DNA of 64,000 nt from JAGQWW01 sp041392845 (GTDB lineage: Bacteria > Bacteroidota > Bacteroidia > Chitinophagales > Saprospiraceae): positions 1 through 64,000 of the forward strand of contig JAWKLG010000031.1 of NCBI GenBank assembly GCA_041392845.1. The letters are read 5' to 3'. Below the pieces are notes generated by a model. It saw only the letters and a list, made by a program, of their open reading frames with translations, searched no databases and was not told where the DNA came from. Both the position numbers and the translations under genes were made by a program. Positions 1 through 8,174 of the stretch are shown one piece after another. How positions within the stretch are numbered: position 1 is the stretch's first letter; every line of letters starts with the position of its first letter.

Positions 1-278
1 TAGAAACGATTAGGACACCATCCTATCCAGGAAAGAGTCCAAGTATTCATTTCTATCCAAATCCCACTAAAGAATGGGTAATCATCGAAACAGAAATCAG
101 CCCTGAACAAATGATTCAGGTCTACGATACCAAAGGAAATCTTGTAAAAAATCAAAGGGTACAATCGGTAACCAAACAGTCGTTCCGGGTAGATTTATCT
201 GGATTACCGACGGGTCAATATTTCATTGGCTGGAAAGAAATGGATGTTAAATCCATGATTGCAGTTTTAAAATGGTAA
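1..278 (+). CDS. C-terminal end of a T9SS-secreted protein (partial)
   Basis: The reading frame enters from the left edge and ends at a TAA at 276-278, leaving about 91 residues. What remains is a type IX secretion C-terminal sorting domain (type A): a FYPNPTKEW segment at the start of the fold, a middle strand with QVYDTKGNLV, then LSGLPTGQYFIGW and a short final strand ending in VLKW. Such domains direct proteins across the outer membrane through the Por/T9SS machinery and are usually cleaved off. The passenger domain lies outside the window, so the enzymatic or adhesive role cannot be told. A good terminator follows directly. Confidence 0.85.
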   Translation, partial: ETIRTPSYPGKSPSIHFYPNPTKEWVIIETEISPEQMIQVYDTKGNLVKNQRVQSVTKQSFRVDLSGLPTGQYFIGWKEMDVKSMIAVLKW

Positions 279-285
279 GTTTTCG

Positions 286-313
286 AACCGGGTCTGCAGG
301 CCCGGTTTTTTTA
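286..313 (+). terminator. Rho-independent terminator of the T9SS protein gene
   Basis: A 7-bp perfect stem AACCGGG (286-292) / CCCGGTT (301-307) encloses an 8-nt loop and runs into a T tract. It sits 8 bp after the stop codon of the partial gene, as expected for an intrinsic terminator. Confidence 0.8.
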
Positions 314-387
314 ATTTTTAGCTTAACAATTAACTTGTTTTTTTAAAAAAAAGCTGAAAATGAAGACGGAAGACAAGATTTTATCCT

Positions 388-1422
388 CTACATCAAAATT
401 CCCTTCTTTGCTTCAATCGCGGGAGGTAAATCTGTTTCACCCAACATTTCGCGAAGGTCGATCTCTATAACTCTGCAAAGGGATAACATAGGAATATCGT
501 TTGCCATTCCCTGGAAAGGATTTTCGGAATAATCGCCAACCGTTTCCATGACCACGTAAATCCATCCGATCAGCATAGTGATGAGTATGGATAGCCAAAA
601 TGCCCATTCTCCCATCTTCATCATTTCAGGAATCATGGAGAATGGCAATAAACTGATAAAAATGCCTACGAAGTAGAAACTCATATTGGCATATTGCCTT
701 GGTAGCGGGAATTTTTTGATCCGCTCACATTTACCCTGATGTTCATAAAAGTGGTACAAGACATTCATCATCTCCATATGGCGAAAGTCTTCTATCAATC
801 CTTTTTCTCTGAGTTCACGAAGGTCTCTTGATTGCTCATTTATAATTTGTGTGGCAGTGTTTACATTCCCTACCAAACGGTCATGCTCTTCAGAGGGGAG
901 AAAGGTTTTTAGTTCCTCTTCTGTAACTTGATCTTTTACAAGACCGATTCCATATTTTTCCTGGTATTGTCGTGCCTTCATTCTTACAAAAAATCCCTGA
1001 TTGATATGTTCCCAGGGAGTGGAAACCAATAATTGGCTTCTTAAAGCATATAGCCAGGCAATATGTCGATAAATCAGTCTTTTTTTCACTGCTTTTATTT
1101 CCTCTTCTCCTGCCTTTTGATCGGTAAATAGATTACTGACAAATCCGTCTACATACATACCCCAGGTTCGGCTGCTGTTGACAATGGCACCCCATATTTT
1201 TCGGGCTTCCCAGAGCCTGTCGTAGGAGGAATTATTTTTAAAACCTACATAAAAGGCAACCGCAGTACCAATCACAGAAACCGGCAACCAGGGAATTGAA
1301 AAATTGATGATTTCAAACCGGTACAACAATCCAAAAGTCAGGGAGCCGGCGAAAAGCCAAAGCAAATGATGCCCTGAAAAGGAAATGATACGTCTAAGGC
1401 TGAGGTTCTTTTCTATGATCAT
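388..1422 (-). CDS. Bestrophin-family (UPF0187) anion channel protein
   Basis: A 344-residue integral membrane protein of the bestrophin/RFP-TM family (PF01062), inner-membrane homo-oligomeric channels that conduct anions in animals and chloride or cations in bacteria. Hydrophobic segments lie at about residues 19-34, 43-61, 250-266 and 272-291, the usual four-helix layout with a long cytoplasmic middle part. The family hallmark after helix 2 is clear (FKNNSSYDRLWEARKIWG, residues 61-78), as is the late acidic ENPFQGMANDIPM segment. The ATG at 1422 lies 3 bp after the stop of the upstream MBL-fold gene, so the two are probably co-transcribed. Family assignment is firm; the transported ion cannot be read from sequence. 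Confidence 0.9.
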   Translation of the reverse strand: MIIEKNLSLRRIISFSGHHLLWLFAGSLTFGLLYRFEIINFSIPWLPVSVIGTAVAFYVGFKNNSSYDRLWEARKIWGAIVNSSRTWGMYVDGFVSNLFTDQKAGEEEIKAVKKRLIYRHIAWLYALRSQLLVSTPWEHINQGFFVRMKARQYQEKYGIGLVKDQVTEEELKTFLPSEEHDRLVGNVNTATQIINEQSRDLRELREKGLIEDFRHMEMMNVLYHFYEHQGKCERIKKFPLPRQYANMSFYFVGIFISLLPFSMIPEMMKMGEWAFWLSILITMLIGWIYVVMETVGDYSENPFQGMANDIPMLSLCRVIEIDLREMLGETDLPPAIEAKKGILM

Positions 1423-1425
1423 ATT

Positions 1426-2469
1426 TTAACCATTATATTTTTTCCACCATGCTTCTCTGCTGGCTGAATTTAATCCAAATAATGTACCCGGCATAGGGAT
1501 GGTGTATGGCAAATTAAGTTCTTCAGCTGCTTTTGAAAAATTTTCTGCTGGTTCCACCCAGGGATGAGGAGCAAGAGAAAATCCTGCCCAATGAACGGGC
1601 ATGGCGTTTTTTACACCTGCATCCAATGCCGCCTGAACTGATTCTTCCGGAAACATATGCAGTTGCCTCCACAATTTGTAATACTGTCCACATTCCATAA
1701 AAGCGAAATCAAATCCGCCAAATTTCTTTCCTACTTCTGAAAAATGATTTCCATATCCTCCATCACCACTGAACCAGATTTTGTGCTTTCCGGTATCAAA
1801 TACCCAGCCCCCCCAAAGTGATTTTGCCCTGTCGGTCAATCCTCTACCTGCGAAATGGCGTGTAGGCGTGTAAGTGATTTCAATTTCATGATGATGATTT
1901 GAATCCCACCAATCAAATTCAGTTATCAGGTCCGAATTGATACCCCAGCATTCAAAATGGCGTTTGGTACCCAGCGCTACAAAATACTTTTTGGTTTTGT
2001 GTTTTAGTTTTTCAATACTGGCCAAATCTAAATGATCATAATGGTCATGTGTAAGCATCAAAAGGTCTATCTCAGGGAATGCATCAATCAAGTCCAAAGT
2101 ATTTTCCGAGAATCTTTTGGTGGTTATTGGCGCAATAGGTGAAGCATTGGGTCCTAACATTGGATCTATCAAAATAGTCTGCCCGTTCAGTTGCATTAAG
2201 ACTACGGAGTGTCCATACCAAATGAAACTTGGTTCTTCAGCACTTAGAAACCCATTTTTATCAAAAGCAGAAATAGGTATAGGTCGGCTTGGTTCTTTTC
2301 CTTCCTTATTTCCTAACTGGTCTTTCAGCAATCCCGGAATTTTAGAAATCCCGATGTCCATTCCGGTCTCTTCAAGATTTTGAAACTTCCCATCTCTCCA
2401 ATTTGGAGATTTTTCATATCGTTGAATTAAACCTTTGGTCGCTTTCCCTCCAAATTGTTTAAAGGACAT
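1426..2469 (-). CDS. Metallo-beta-lactamase-fold hydrolase, NAPE-PLD/RomA-like
   Basis: A 347-residue protein with a complete dinuclear-metal MBL site: HDHYDH at 141-146 (H141, H143, D145, H146), a histidine in TRHFAGRG (about 205), an aspartate in FSGDGGYG (about 236) and a histidine in PVHWAGF (about 293). The WYGHSVVLMQLNGQTILIDP entry (84-103) and the HFAGRG motif are typical of the branch with N-acyl-phosphatidylethanolamine phospholipase D and bacterial RomA-like proteins, so a phospholipid-type phosphodiester substrate is plausible but unproven. No signal peptide, so cytoplasmic. It is the middle gene of a tight minus-strand set: 23 bp after the Rossmann-fold gene and 3 bp before the bestrophin gene. 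An alternative is an UPF0173-type hydrolase. Confidence 0.88.
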   Translation of the reverse strand: MSFKQFGGKATKGLIQRYEKSPNWRDGKFQNLEETGMDIGISKIPGLLKDQLGNKEGKEPSRPIPISAFDKNGFLSAEEPSFIWYGHSVVLMQLNGQTILIDPMLGPNASPIAPITTKRFSENTLDLIDAFPEIDLLMLTHDHYDHLDLASIEKLKHKTKKYFVALGTKRHFECWGINSDLITEFDWWDSNHHHEIEITYTPTRHFAGRGLTDRAKSLWGGWVFDTGKHKIWFSGDGGYGNHFSEVGKKFGGFDFAFMECGQYYKLWRQLHMFPEESVQAALDAGVKNAMPVHWAGFSLAPHPWVEPAENFSKAAEELNLPYTIPMPGTLFGLNSASREAWWKKYNG

Positions 2470-2492
2470 TTGCTACAGTTTAAATGGTTTTG

Positions 2493-3164
2493 TTAGACAT
2501 TTTCTGCCATTAGATTGATATCCGAATTTTCTAAAATTTTCTTTTTTAAAGGATGCTCGATCGAATGAATCATGGCAAGGCCTACCCTTGTAGTTGTAGT
2601 TACGTTTTTTGATTTTTTAAAAAGAGGAAAAAAAGGCCTGGTAATTTTGTACATGGTATTGTACCAGCCTGTTTTTGATTCAATTCCTTTTTCAGGCAAG
2701 ATAATTCCCGGACGGAAAGCATAAGCATCTTTAAATCCCTTTCCTAAAATATAATTTTCGGTTTTACCCTTAACTCTTGCCCACATTAAAGATCCCTTTT
2801 CGCTGCTGTCGGTTCCTGTTCCTGAAACATAATTGAAAACCATCTCAGGATTCAATTCATACAAGGTATCGGCAAAGGATTTGGTGGTTTCGAAGGTTAT
2901 TTGGTTATATTTTTCTTCATTCATCCCTATGGCAGAAACACCCATGCAATAAAAACAAGCATCAAAGCCCGATAGACCCTTTTTGATGGATTCTACTTTT
3001 GAAAAATCTTTCAATAGGATTTCCTTGAGTTTGGGATGATTTATTCCCAATGTTGAGCGGTTGATTATTAAAATCTGATCGATGGAAGGGTGCTCCAGGC
3101 ATTCCAGTAAAACTCCTTTTCCTACCATTCCGGTTGAACCGGTGATGATTACATTTTTTCCCAT
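2493..3164 (-). CDS. Rossmann-fold NAD(P)-binding protein (atypical SDR / TIP30-like)
   Basis: The frame is open to a TTG at 3185, but the ATG at 3164 starts directly at the dinucleotide-binding strand (MGKNVIITGSTGMVGKG), so I take that start; product 223 residues. The glycine motif GSTGMVG (9-15) marks an atypical or extended short-chain dehydrogenase fold. The usual Tyr-x-x-x-Lys is replaced by Trp (MWARVKGKTE), and the C-terminal half has AFRPGIILP, as in the HTATIP2/TIP30-like and NAD(P)H-binding (PF13460) groups. The missing catalytic Tyr argues against classical dehydrogenase activity. First gene of a probable operon with the MBL hydrolase and the bestrophin. Confidence 0.8.
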   Translation of the reverse strand: MGKNVIITGSTGMVGKGVLLECLEHPSIDQILIINRSTLGINHPKLKEILLKDFSKVESIKKGLSGFDACFYCMGVSAIGMNEEKYNQITFETTKSFADTLYELNPEMVFNYVSGTGTDSSEKGSLMWARVKGKTENYILGKGFKDAYAFRPGIILPEKGIESKTGWYNTMYKITRPFFPLFKKSKNVTTTTRVGLAMIHSIEHPLKKKILENSDINLMAENV

Positions 3165-3284
3165 GGTTTCTGTTTGTGGACTCAAGGTAGGGAAAATGGC
3201 GTGACGAGTGATGAGTAGGGAATGACGAATGATATATTTTTAAACTCATCCTTCGTCATCACCTTCGATTAATTTGATTTTCTT

Positions 3285-5030
3285 CTACCTGATTGGCAAT
3301 TTTTCAAAGGTTTCGAGGCGGCTTATTGGGTAAAGCATATGCGTGGGCTCGTACCAGGGCGATCTTTTATAAATGAAATCGAGTTGGGCGCGTGCATTTT
3401 CGGCAATCTTCGGATCTGCATTTCTTTTTGCATCCAGTTCTTTTTTGATTTCAGGATGGTCTTTTAAAAATGCTGCTGCCGTTTCTTCAAAAACATAAGA
3501 GGAGAAGTATTCTTTTTGCATCAAAATTCCATCGAAGAAATTCCAGGCAAAGTAACTGTCAGTCGCTTGGGGTTCCAGATTTTCCATTACAATTCGATTG
3601 TTTTCCTGGTTGGCAAATACTACATAATCTCCCTTCTGCCATTTTTTCTTTTTTAAAGTTTTTTCAACCTTAACATTGTAATGCATGTAGTGACTTTCGT
3701 AAGGGAAATTGGTGGTTTCATAGTCTTCGATTTTATAAAAATGGCTTTCCAAGCTTAAAGTGTCTGACAACTCTTTAATTTCCACTCCATTCCATCTCAA
3801 CCTGCTAATTACTCCCTGATATGCCTGCGGAACTAAATAAGCTACCGGTTTTTTAACCAATTCAGCCGGAACGAAAGTATTCCAATAAGGGATGTTTTTT
3901 TCGTAGGGTTTGTCCCTGTCATAATACAATCTTTCCAGACCGCTTACCTTACTTTTTTTGTATTTGGCTTCATATCCTTTAAAAGAAATAATTTCTTCCT
4001 TTGATTTATCTATCTCCCATCGAATTGGAAATTCAGCCTTGTTTTTCGCTGCCATTTTTGCTTTTTCCCTGCTTTTCATAATCAAATCCGCATCCCTGTG
4101 ATTCAAGCCCAAAACGGCATCCAGAAAATGATAAGAAGCCCAGACTCTATCTTCAAAAGGTTTCCACATGTGGGTTTCGAGGGTATAACCGATGATATGG
4201 TGCTGTGTGGTAAATCCTGTGGAATATCGCGGACTCTCAAGAAATCCCTCAATGCCATTATCGGGTGTTCCGTCTACATTTACATAAGGAACCATTTCCC
4301 AATTTCTTTTTTTCATTTCCTTGTAAAGATCGGGAGTCATCGTTCCTGTAACATAATCTTTGAGCGGCGCTTCTATTTTGTCTTTTTGGGTTTCAATAAG
4401 GGTTACGGTGTAAGGGTAATCTGCCCCATTGCTGGTATGTGTATCTACAAAAACATCGGGATCCCAGGCACTGAGTGCTTTGACCATGGTTTGTGCATTT
4501 CGGGAATCACATTTTATAAAATCTCGATTCAAATCAAGGTTTTTTGCATTTCCACGGAAGCCATATGATTCAGGACCGTTTTGGTTGGCTCTGGAGAAAC
4601 TGTTACGGTTTAAGGACCCACCTATATTATAAATAGGAACAATTGCCAAAACCACATTATCCAACAAAGCCTGTTTTTCTTCACTTTTTAAAATATCTCG
4701 AACCAACATCATAGACGCATCTATTCCTTCGGGTTCTCCCGGATGGATTCCGTTATTGATCCAAAGGATGCTTTTCCCGGCTCTTTTAATGGTGTCGGGA
4801 TCAAATTGTTTGTCTTTACTTACTATGACCAGATGCAGCGGAAAACCAGAATCTGTTGGACCCAATTCTACCATTTGAACCATGTCTGACTGACTGGCAA
4901 CATTTTTATAAAAATCAATACATTCCCGGTAGGTAACTGTTTGATTCTTATTGTTGTCGAAGGGAATGGATTGAGCAGTCAGGTTGACTATCAACACCAT
5001 TGTATAAAAAAGGCAGGTAAGTAAGCGCAT
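3285..5030 (-). CDS. Secreted M14-family zinc carboxypeptidase
   Basis: 581 residues with an N-terminal signal peptide (MRLLTCLFYTMVLIVNLTAQ), so exported to the periplasm or beyond. The M14 zinc site is visible: H96 and E99 in NGIHPGEPEG, a downstream His in VDTHTSNG, and the catalytic Glu in GYTLETHMW. The segment NAKNLDLNRDF matches the substrate-carboxylate-binding DLNRD motif of M14 enzymes. The catalytic domain fills roughly residues 30-320, followed by a 260-residue C-terminal extension often seen in Bacteroidota M14 proteins, probably a beta-sandwich accessory domain. No T9SS tail. Likely role: trimming of peptides for nutrition. It stands alone, with 120 bp separating it from the next minus-strand gene. 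Confidence 0.88.
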   Translation of the reverse strand: MRLLTCLFYTMVLIVNLTAQSIPFDNNKNQTVTYRECIDFYKNVASQSDMVQMVELGPTDSGFPLHLVIVSKDKQFDPDTIKRAGKSILWINNGIHPGEPEGIDASMMLVRDILKSEEKQALLDNVVLAIVPIYNIGGSLNRNSFSRANQNGPESYGFRGNAKNLDLNRDFIKCDSRNAQTMVKALSAWDPDVFVDTHTSNGADYPYTVTLIETQKDKIEAPLKDYVTGTMTPDLYKEMKKRNWEMVPYVNVDGTPDNGIEGFLESPRYSTGFTTQHHIIGYTLETHMWKPFEDRVWASYHFLDAVLGLNHRDADLIMKSREKAKMAAKNKAEFPIRWEIDKSKEEIISFKGYEAKYKKSKVSGLERLYYDRDKPYEKNIPYWNTFVPAELVKKPVAYLVPQAYQGVISRLRWNGVEIKELSDTLSLESHFYKIEDYETTNFPYESHYMHYNVKVEKTLKKKKWQKGDYVVFANQENNRIVMENLEPQATDSYFAWNFFDGILMQKEYFSSYVFEETAAAFLKDHPEIKKELDAKRNADPKIAENARAQLDFIYKRSPWYEPTHMLYPISRLETFEKLPIR

Positions 5031-5252
5031 GAAGTCTTTTTTTTAAAAAGGTAAATTTAGTAGAATTCTTACAGCTCAGAATAGTCAATTCTTTTTAAGC
5101 ATTTTACCAGTCAAACAGTTACTAAACTGTTGTTGATTAGTAAATAAAACCTTTTAAAAATAAATCAATAGCCATGAGGCTATTTCGAAATATCATTATT
5201 ATCGATTTTGTTACTTTTAGATGATTAACCGTCGAAATCAAAAATTTTAAAA

Positions 5253-5471
5253 ATGAAGAACACCAAACTTTTTGCCTCCCTTTTAGGATTGTCCATGCTG
5301 TTTTTATTTGCATGTGGAAACAATGAAGATGCAACCACTGAAAAAGCAGAAGAAGCTCAACAAGAAGTAGCTCAGGAGCTTGATTCTATGTCAGGTGAAT
5401 TGGATTCAGCAAAACAAACATTAGAGCAAAACACAGAAGCATTAATTAAGGCTTTGGATGCCTTGAATTAA
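5253..5471 (+). CDS. Small coiled-coil lipoprotein (72 aa)
   Basis: A 72-residue protein with a clear SPII lipobox (LFAC, Cys21) after a hydrophobic stretch; the mature part is only about 50 residues, nearly all Glu/Gln/Ala/Asp and helix-forming, with a heptad look (EEAQQEVAQELDSMSGEL). It resembles small envelope lipoproteins of the Lpp or entericidin kind in size and coiled-coil character, but I recognise no specific family. The next gene starts 24 bp downstream on the same strand and also encodes an exported, highly charged helical protein, so the two may work together at the cell envelope. Confidence 0.75.
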   Translation: MKNTKLFASLLGLSMLFLFACGNNEDATTEKAEEAQQEVAQELDSMSGELDSAKQTLEQNTEALIKALDALN

Positions 5472-5494
5472 TTTTGATTTTAAACCCAAACGAC

Positions 5495-6106
5495 ATGAAA
5501 AGTATAAAAATAGTAGCCAGCCTTTTGATACTTTTTTCTTTACTATTTACTTCTTCTGAAATGCTCGCACAGCAAGGAAAGGGGAAAGAGAAGTCTAAGG
5601 AGTCCAAAGAAAAAGTAAAGGAAAACAAGTCAGATAGAGAAAAAGAGATGAAAGAGAAACACGAGCATTCTGACAAACATGACCGAGATAAAAAGGAGAA
5701 AGAAGACCATTCAGACAAAATGAAAGGCAGGGATGAGGGTCCTGATGAAGAAAGAGATGAGGATAAAATGGAAGAAAAGGAAAACAAAGGAAAGGCCTAC
5801 GGGAAAGACAAAGAAGGATTGGAAGGAAAAGAATTTGGACAAAACCGTGCTGCAGAAGCCAAAGCCAAACATGCTGCAAAAAAAGAGGCGGTAAAAACCA
5901 AAATTTCCGAGGCTGAGGAAGCAGTTAAACATGGAAAGGAGAAAGTAAAGGAATCGAGAGAAAAACTGGAAAAGGCCAAAAAAGATAAATCATTGCCGGA
6001 AGCTGAAATAAAACAAAAGGAAGAGGCCATCCAAAAAGCTGAAGAACAAATAGAGGTACTGGAAGAAAGTGTGAAAGAAAGTAAGATGAAAACCGGAGGA
6101 AATTAA
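5495..6106 (+). CDS. Lys/Glu-rich secreted helical protein, function unknown
   Basis: The ATG at 5495 opens a signal peptide (MKSIKIVASLLILFSLLFTS, cleavage probably near MLAQ-QG); an upstream in-frame TTG at 5474 is less convincing. The mature 178 residues are extremely charged: roughly residues 28-110 are dominated by Lys, Glu and Asp (with several His), then residues 110-200 look like a long antiparallel coiled coil (EAEEAVKHGKEKVKESREKL, EQIEVLEESVKES). There is no recognisable domain. The low-complexity A/G-rich coding strand explains the many open frames on the opposite strand. A perfect-stem terminator follows at 6156. Possible roles are metal or phosphate binding or a periplasmic spacer; this is a guess. 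Confidence 0.7.
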   Translation: MKSIKIVASLLILFSLLFTSSEMLAQQGKGKEKSKESKEKVKENKSDREKEMKEKHEHSDKHDRDKKEKEDHSDKMKGRDEGPDEERDEDKMEEKENKGKAYGKDKEGLEGKEFGQNRAAEAKAKHAAKKEAVKTKISEAEEAVKHGKEKVKESREKLEKAKKDKSLPEAEIKQKEEAIQKAEEQIEVLEESVKESKMKTGGN

Positions 6107-6417
6107 AATCTGCACTTCAATTCCAAATCCTTCGGACAACTATTGAATGTGATTCTTGGGGAAATGTTGGCAATCAAAATTTCCCCAATTTTTTTATCGT
6201 ATCTGTGGATGGTATGTGTTCCGTAGGGGCAATGTCATTTAGTGAACAGCACGAAAGGTGAAATCCATTAAAATATCTGAGTTGCGTCCATTGCGGTTAA
6301 CCTTGGGGTCCGTTGCGTGAACCAAAAATATCAGGAATTGAAATACAAAAGGAGTTGAATTCCATACAATTACGTCTTTAATATCAATTCACTCTACTCA
6401 AAATTTCCCCAATTTTT
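6107..6417. other. Intergenic region with terminator and a duplicated terminator arm
   Basis: About 310 bp without a credible gene. It holds a strong terminator for the upstream plus-strand gene (6156-6197). The right arm plus T tract of that terminator recurs at the far end (6400-6421), next to the stop of the GH32 gene. The middle part (6200-6390) shows no further structure that I can support. Confidence 0.6.
6156..6197 (+). terminator. Rho-independent terminator
   Basis: A perfect 10-bp stem TTGGGGAAAT (6156-6165) / ATTTCCCCAA (6179-6188) with a 13-nt loop, followed by eight T residues. It lies 50 bp after the Lys/Glu-rich gene and should end the two-gene lipoprotein unit. Confidence 0.85.
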
Positions 6418-6421
6418 TTAT
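6400..6421. repeat. Second copy of terminator right arm
   Basis: The sequence AAAATTTCCCCAATTTTTTT (6400-6419) repeats 6176-6195 exactly, but here there is no upstream complementary arm, so it cannot form the hairpin by itself. It overlaps the last codons of the GH32 gene. Confidence 0.7.
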
Positions 6422-7974
6422 CTTTTTGTCTGACGCATTTTGATTTCAAGAGATTCAATTTCGCCATTGTTCGACTTGAATTTTAAAACCTGAAAAGGCT
6501 CAGATGGGAAAAAGATATTGGTAAGCACCGTTTTTCCTCCATCAGCAAAAACTTCCAATGAGGCCTTGTCCAGGAAAAGCTCCAATTCAATGGAATCGCT
6601 TTTAGACCATCTTCGGCCATAAATTATTGGTTTGGAAAAATTTTCTGAGAAATCATTTGCACCCGACGAACTTCTATCGACATAATATTTGTCAGTCTCA
6701 CTATCATATCCAAAGCGCAGGTTTTCCCCTTTCGTATTTTCAAATATCAATTCAGTCTTTCCGGATGATGGTTTTTTAAATGAAATTTCAAAAAATGCCG
6801 TTCCTTCTGGTCCAATTTCAAAAGCAGTTTGGTTTTTTTCAGCCTCATTTTCCTTTTCAAATAAAAGACTTGCTTCACGTACAGGCTTTGAAATCAAACG
6901 ATAGGAATTTTCATACTGCACCAGGTGCAGGCTTCTTGGCAGGGTCATAGCACTTCTCCATTTTTCAGTCGGAACTGCTTGAGCATAATCCCAGTTGCTC
7001 ATCCAGCCGATAAAAAGTTTTCTACCATCTTCCTTTGGTATATCTGACCAGGTAACACCGGCATAATTATCGCGGCCATAATCAAGCCACAAGCCATCGT
7101 ACATTTCTACTTCATCTTTAAATTCCGTATCAAGCTGGAAGGTTTTTCCATCAAAATCTCCTACAAAATATTGGGTTGCAGAGCCTTTGTTTGGGCCACC
7201 CGGATTGATACTTAAAAGTAAAACCCATTTCTCCTTTTCCGTTCCTTCAATTTTTAATGGGAATATATCCGGACACTCCCAAACACCACCATGTGCACCA
7301 ATATTTTCACCAAAATCACTAAGGAATTCCCAATGAATCAAATCAGGCGAATTCCAAAACTGTACTCTGTCTTGTGCAGCGAGCACCATCAACCAGTTGT
7401 TCGCTTTTTCATTCCAGAAAACCTTGGTATCTCTGAAATCCTTGATGGGTTTAGAATTAGGAATAACCGGGTTTCCATCGTATTTGGTCCAGGTTCTTCC
7501 TTTGTCGTTGGAAAAAGCCAAACCCTGGTATTGATAATCCAATTTCCCGGCCTTCTCCATTTCCATTTGGTGATAGGTAAACATGGCTATCATGGGAGGC
7601 TCATTTCCTACACCCAGGCCACTGCTATTGTTCCAATCAATCACAGCACTTCCTGAAAAAATATATCCAAGCGAATCCGGATAAAGTGCAATAGGCAAAT
7701 GTTCCCAGTGGACAAGATCCTTGCTTACGGCATGACCCCAATGCATGGGTCCCCAAACAGTGCTGTCAGGATAATATTGATAAAAAAGATGATACTCCCC
7801 TTCGAAATAAACCAATCCGTTTGGATCGTTCATCCAGTTTGCTTCAGGAGTAAAATGATAGGCAGGGCGATGCTTTTCTTCCAAGCTATTGTTTGATTCT
7901 GTATTCGATTCTTTATTTTCTTTGCAAGATAAAAATGCAAGCAAACAGATGGAGAGAAAAATGTATTTGGACAT
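6418..7974 (-). CDS. GH32 glycoside hydrolase lipoprotein (levanase/exo-inulinase type)
   Basis: Start placed at the ATG at 7974 (an in-frame TTG lies one codon upstream); 518 residues. A lipobox LAFLSC (Cys17) makes it a lipoprotein. The GH32 catalytic set is complete: nucleophile D50 in WMNDPNG, the transition-state stabiliser D182 in DFRD, and acid/base E233 in WECPDIF. Residues 35-340 form the five-bladed propeller and about 360-518 the C-terminal beta-sandwich. GH32 enzymes cut beta-fructosides (sucrose, inulin, levan) with retention; lipoprotein members in Bacteroidota usually sit at the cell surface and act on levan or inulin. There is no SusC/SusD pair, fructokinase or sugar transporter beside it, so it is not in a typical fructan utilisation locus. 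Confidence 0.93.
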   Translation of the reverse strand: MSKYIFLSICLLAFLSCKENKESNTESNNSLEEKHRPAYHFTPEANWMNDPNGLVYFEGEYHLFYQYYPDSTVWGPMHWGHAVSKDLVHWEHLPIALYPDSLGYIFSGSAVIDWNNSSGLGVGNEPPMIAMFTYHQMEMEKAGKLDYQYQGLAFSNDKGRTWTKYDGNPVIPNSKPIKDFRDTKVFWNEKANNWLMVLAAQDRVQFWNSPDLIHWEFLSDFGENIGAHGGVWECPDIFPLKIEGTEKEKWVLLLSINPGGPNKGSATQYFVGDFDGKTFQLDTEFKDEVEMYDGLWLDYGRDNYAGVTWSDIPKEDGRKLFIGWMSNWDYAQAVPTEKWRSAMTLPRSLHLVQYENSYRLISKPVREASLLFEKENEAEKNQTAFEIGPEGTAFFEISFKKPSSGKTELIFENTKGENLRFGYDSETDKYYVDRSSSGANDFSENFSKPIIYGRRWSKSDSIELELFLDKASLEVFADGGKTVLTNIFFPSEPFQVLKFKSNNGEIESLEIKMRQTKR

Positions 7975-8041
7975 CAAATTTTTCTTTCAAAAATAGAAAA
8001 ACTCCTGGTTTAGAGCTGGTAGGGTTGGCTAGTTTGTATTG

Positions 8042-8105
8042 TATACCTTGCGTCCTTTGTTTTAAAATTTTTCACCTTAAAGGTGGTAGTAGGACGCAAG
8101 GTATA
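8042..8105. repeat. Inverted repeat with nested hairpin between the GH32 and adhesin genes
   Basis: Perfect 14-bp arms TATACCTTGCGTCC (8042-8055) and its complement (8092-8105) enclose 36 bp that contain a smaller hairpin CACCTTAAAGGTG (8073-8085). The element lies in the 200 bp between the start of the GH32 gene and the end of the large adhesin gene, both on the minus strand. It lacks a T tract on either side, so it is not a standard intrinsic terminator; it could be a REP-like element, an RNA processing signal or the footprint of a small insertion. Confidence 0.65.
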
Positions 8106-8174
8106 TTCAAATGCATGATTTGAGAGGGCGTAGCTAAGATTAGTGAAGTTTTTGATTCTTTACTCGTGACTTGA

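Noticed and set aside
2962..3249. Minus-strand 95-codon open frame overlapping the Rossmann gene
   Set aside because: Out of frame with a well-supported gene and rich in low-complexity HHSS text from CATTC-type repeats.
5446..6030. Several minus-strand Phe/Ser/Leu-rich open frames opposite the Lys/Glu-rich gene
   Set aside because: Antisense of AAA/GAA-rich codons gives TTT/TTC open frames without stops; they have no motifs.
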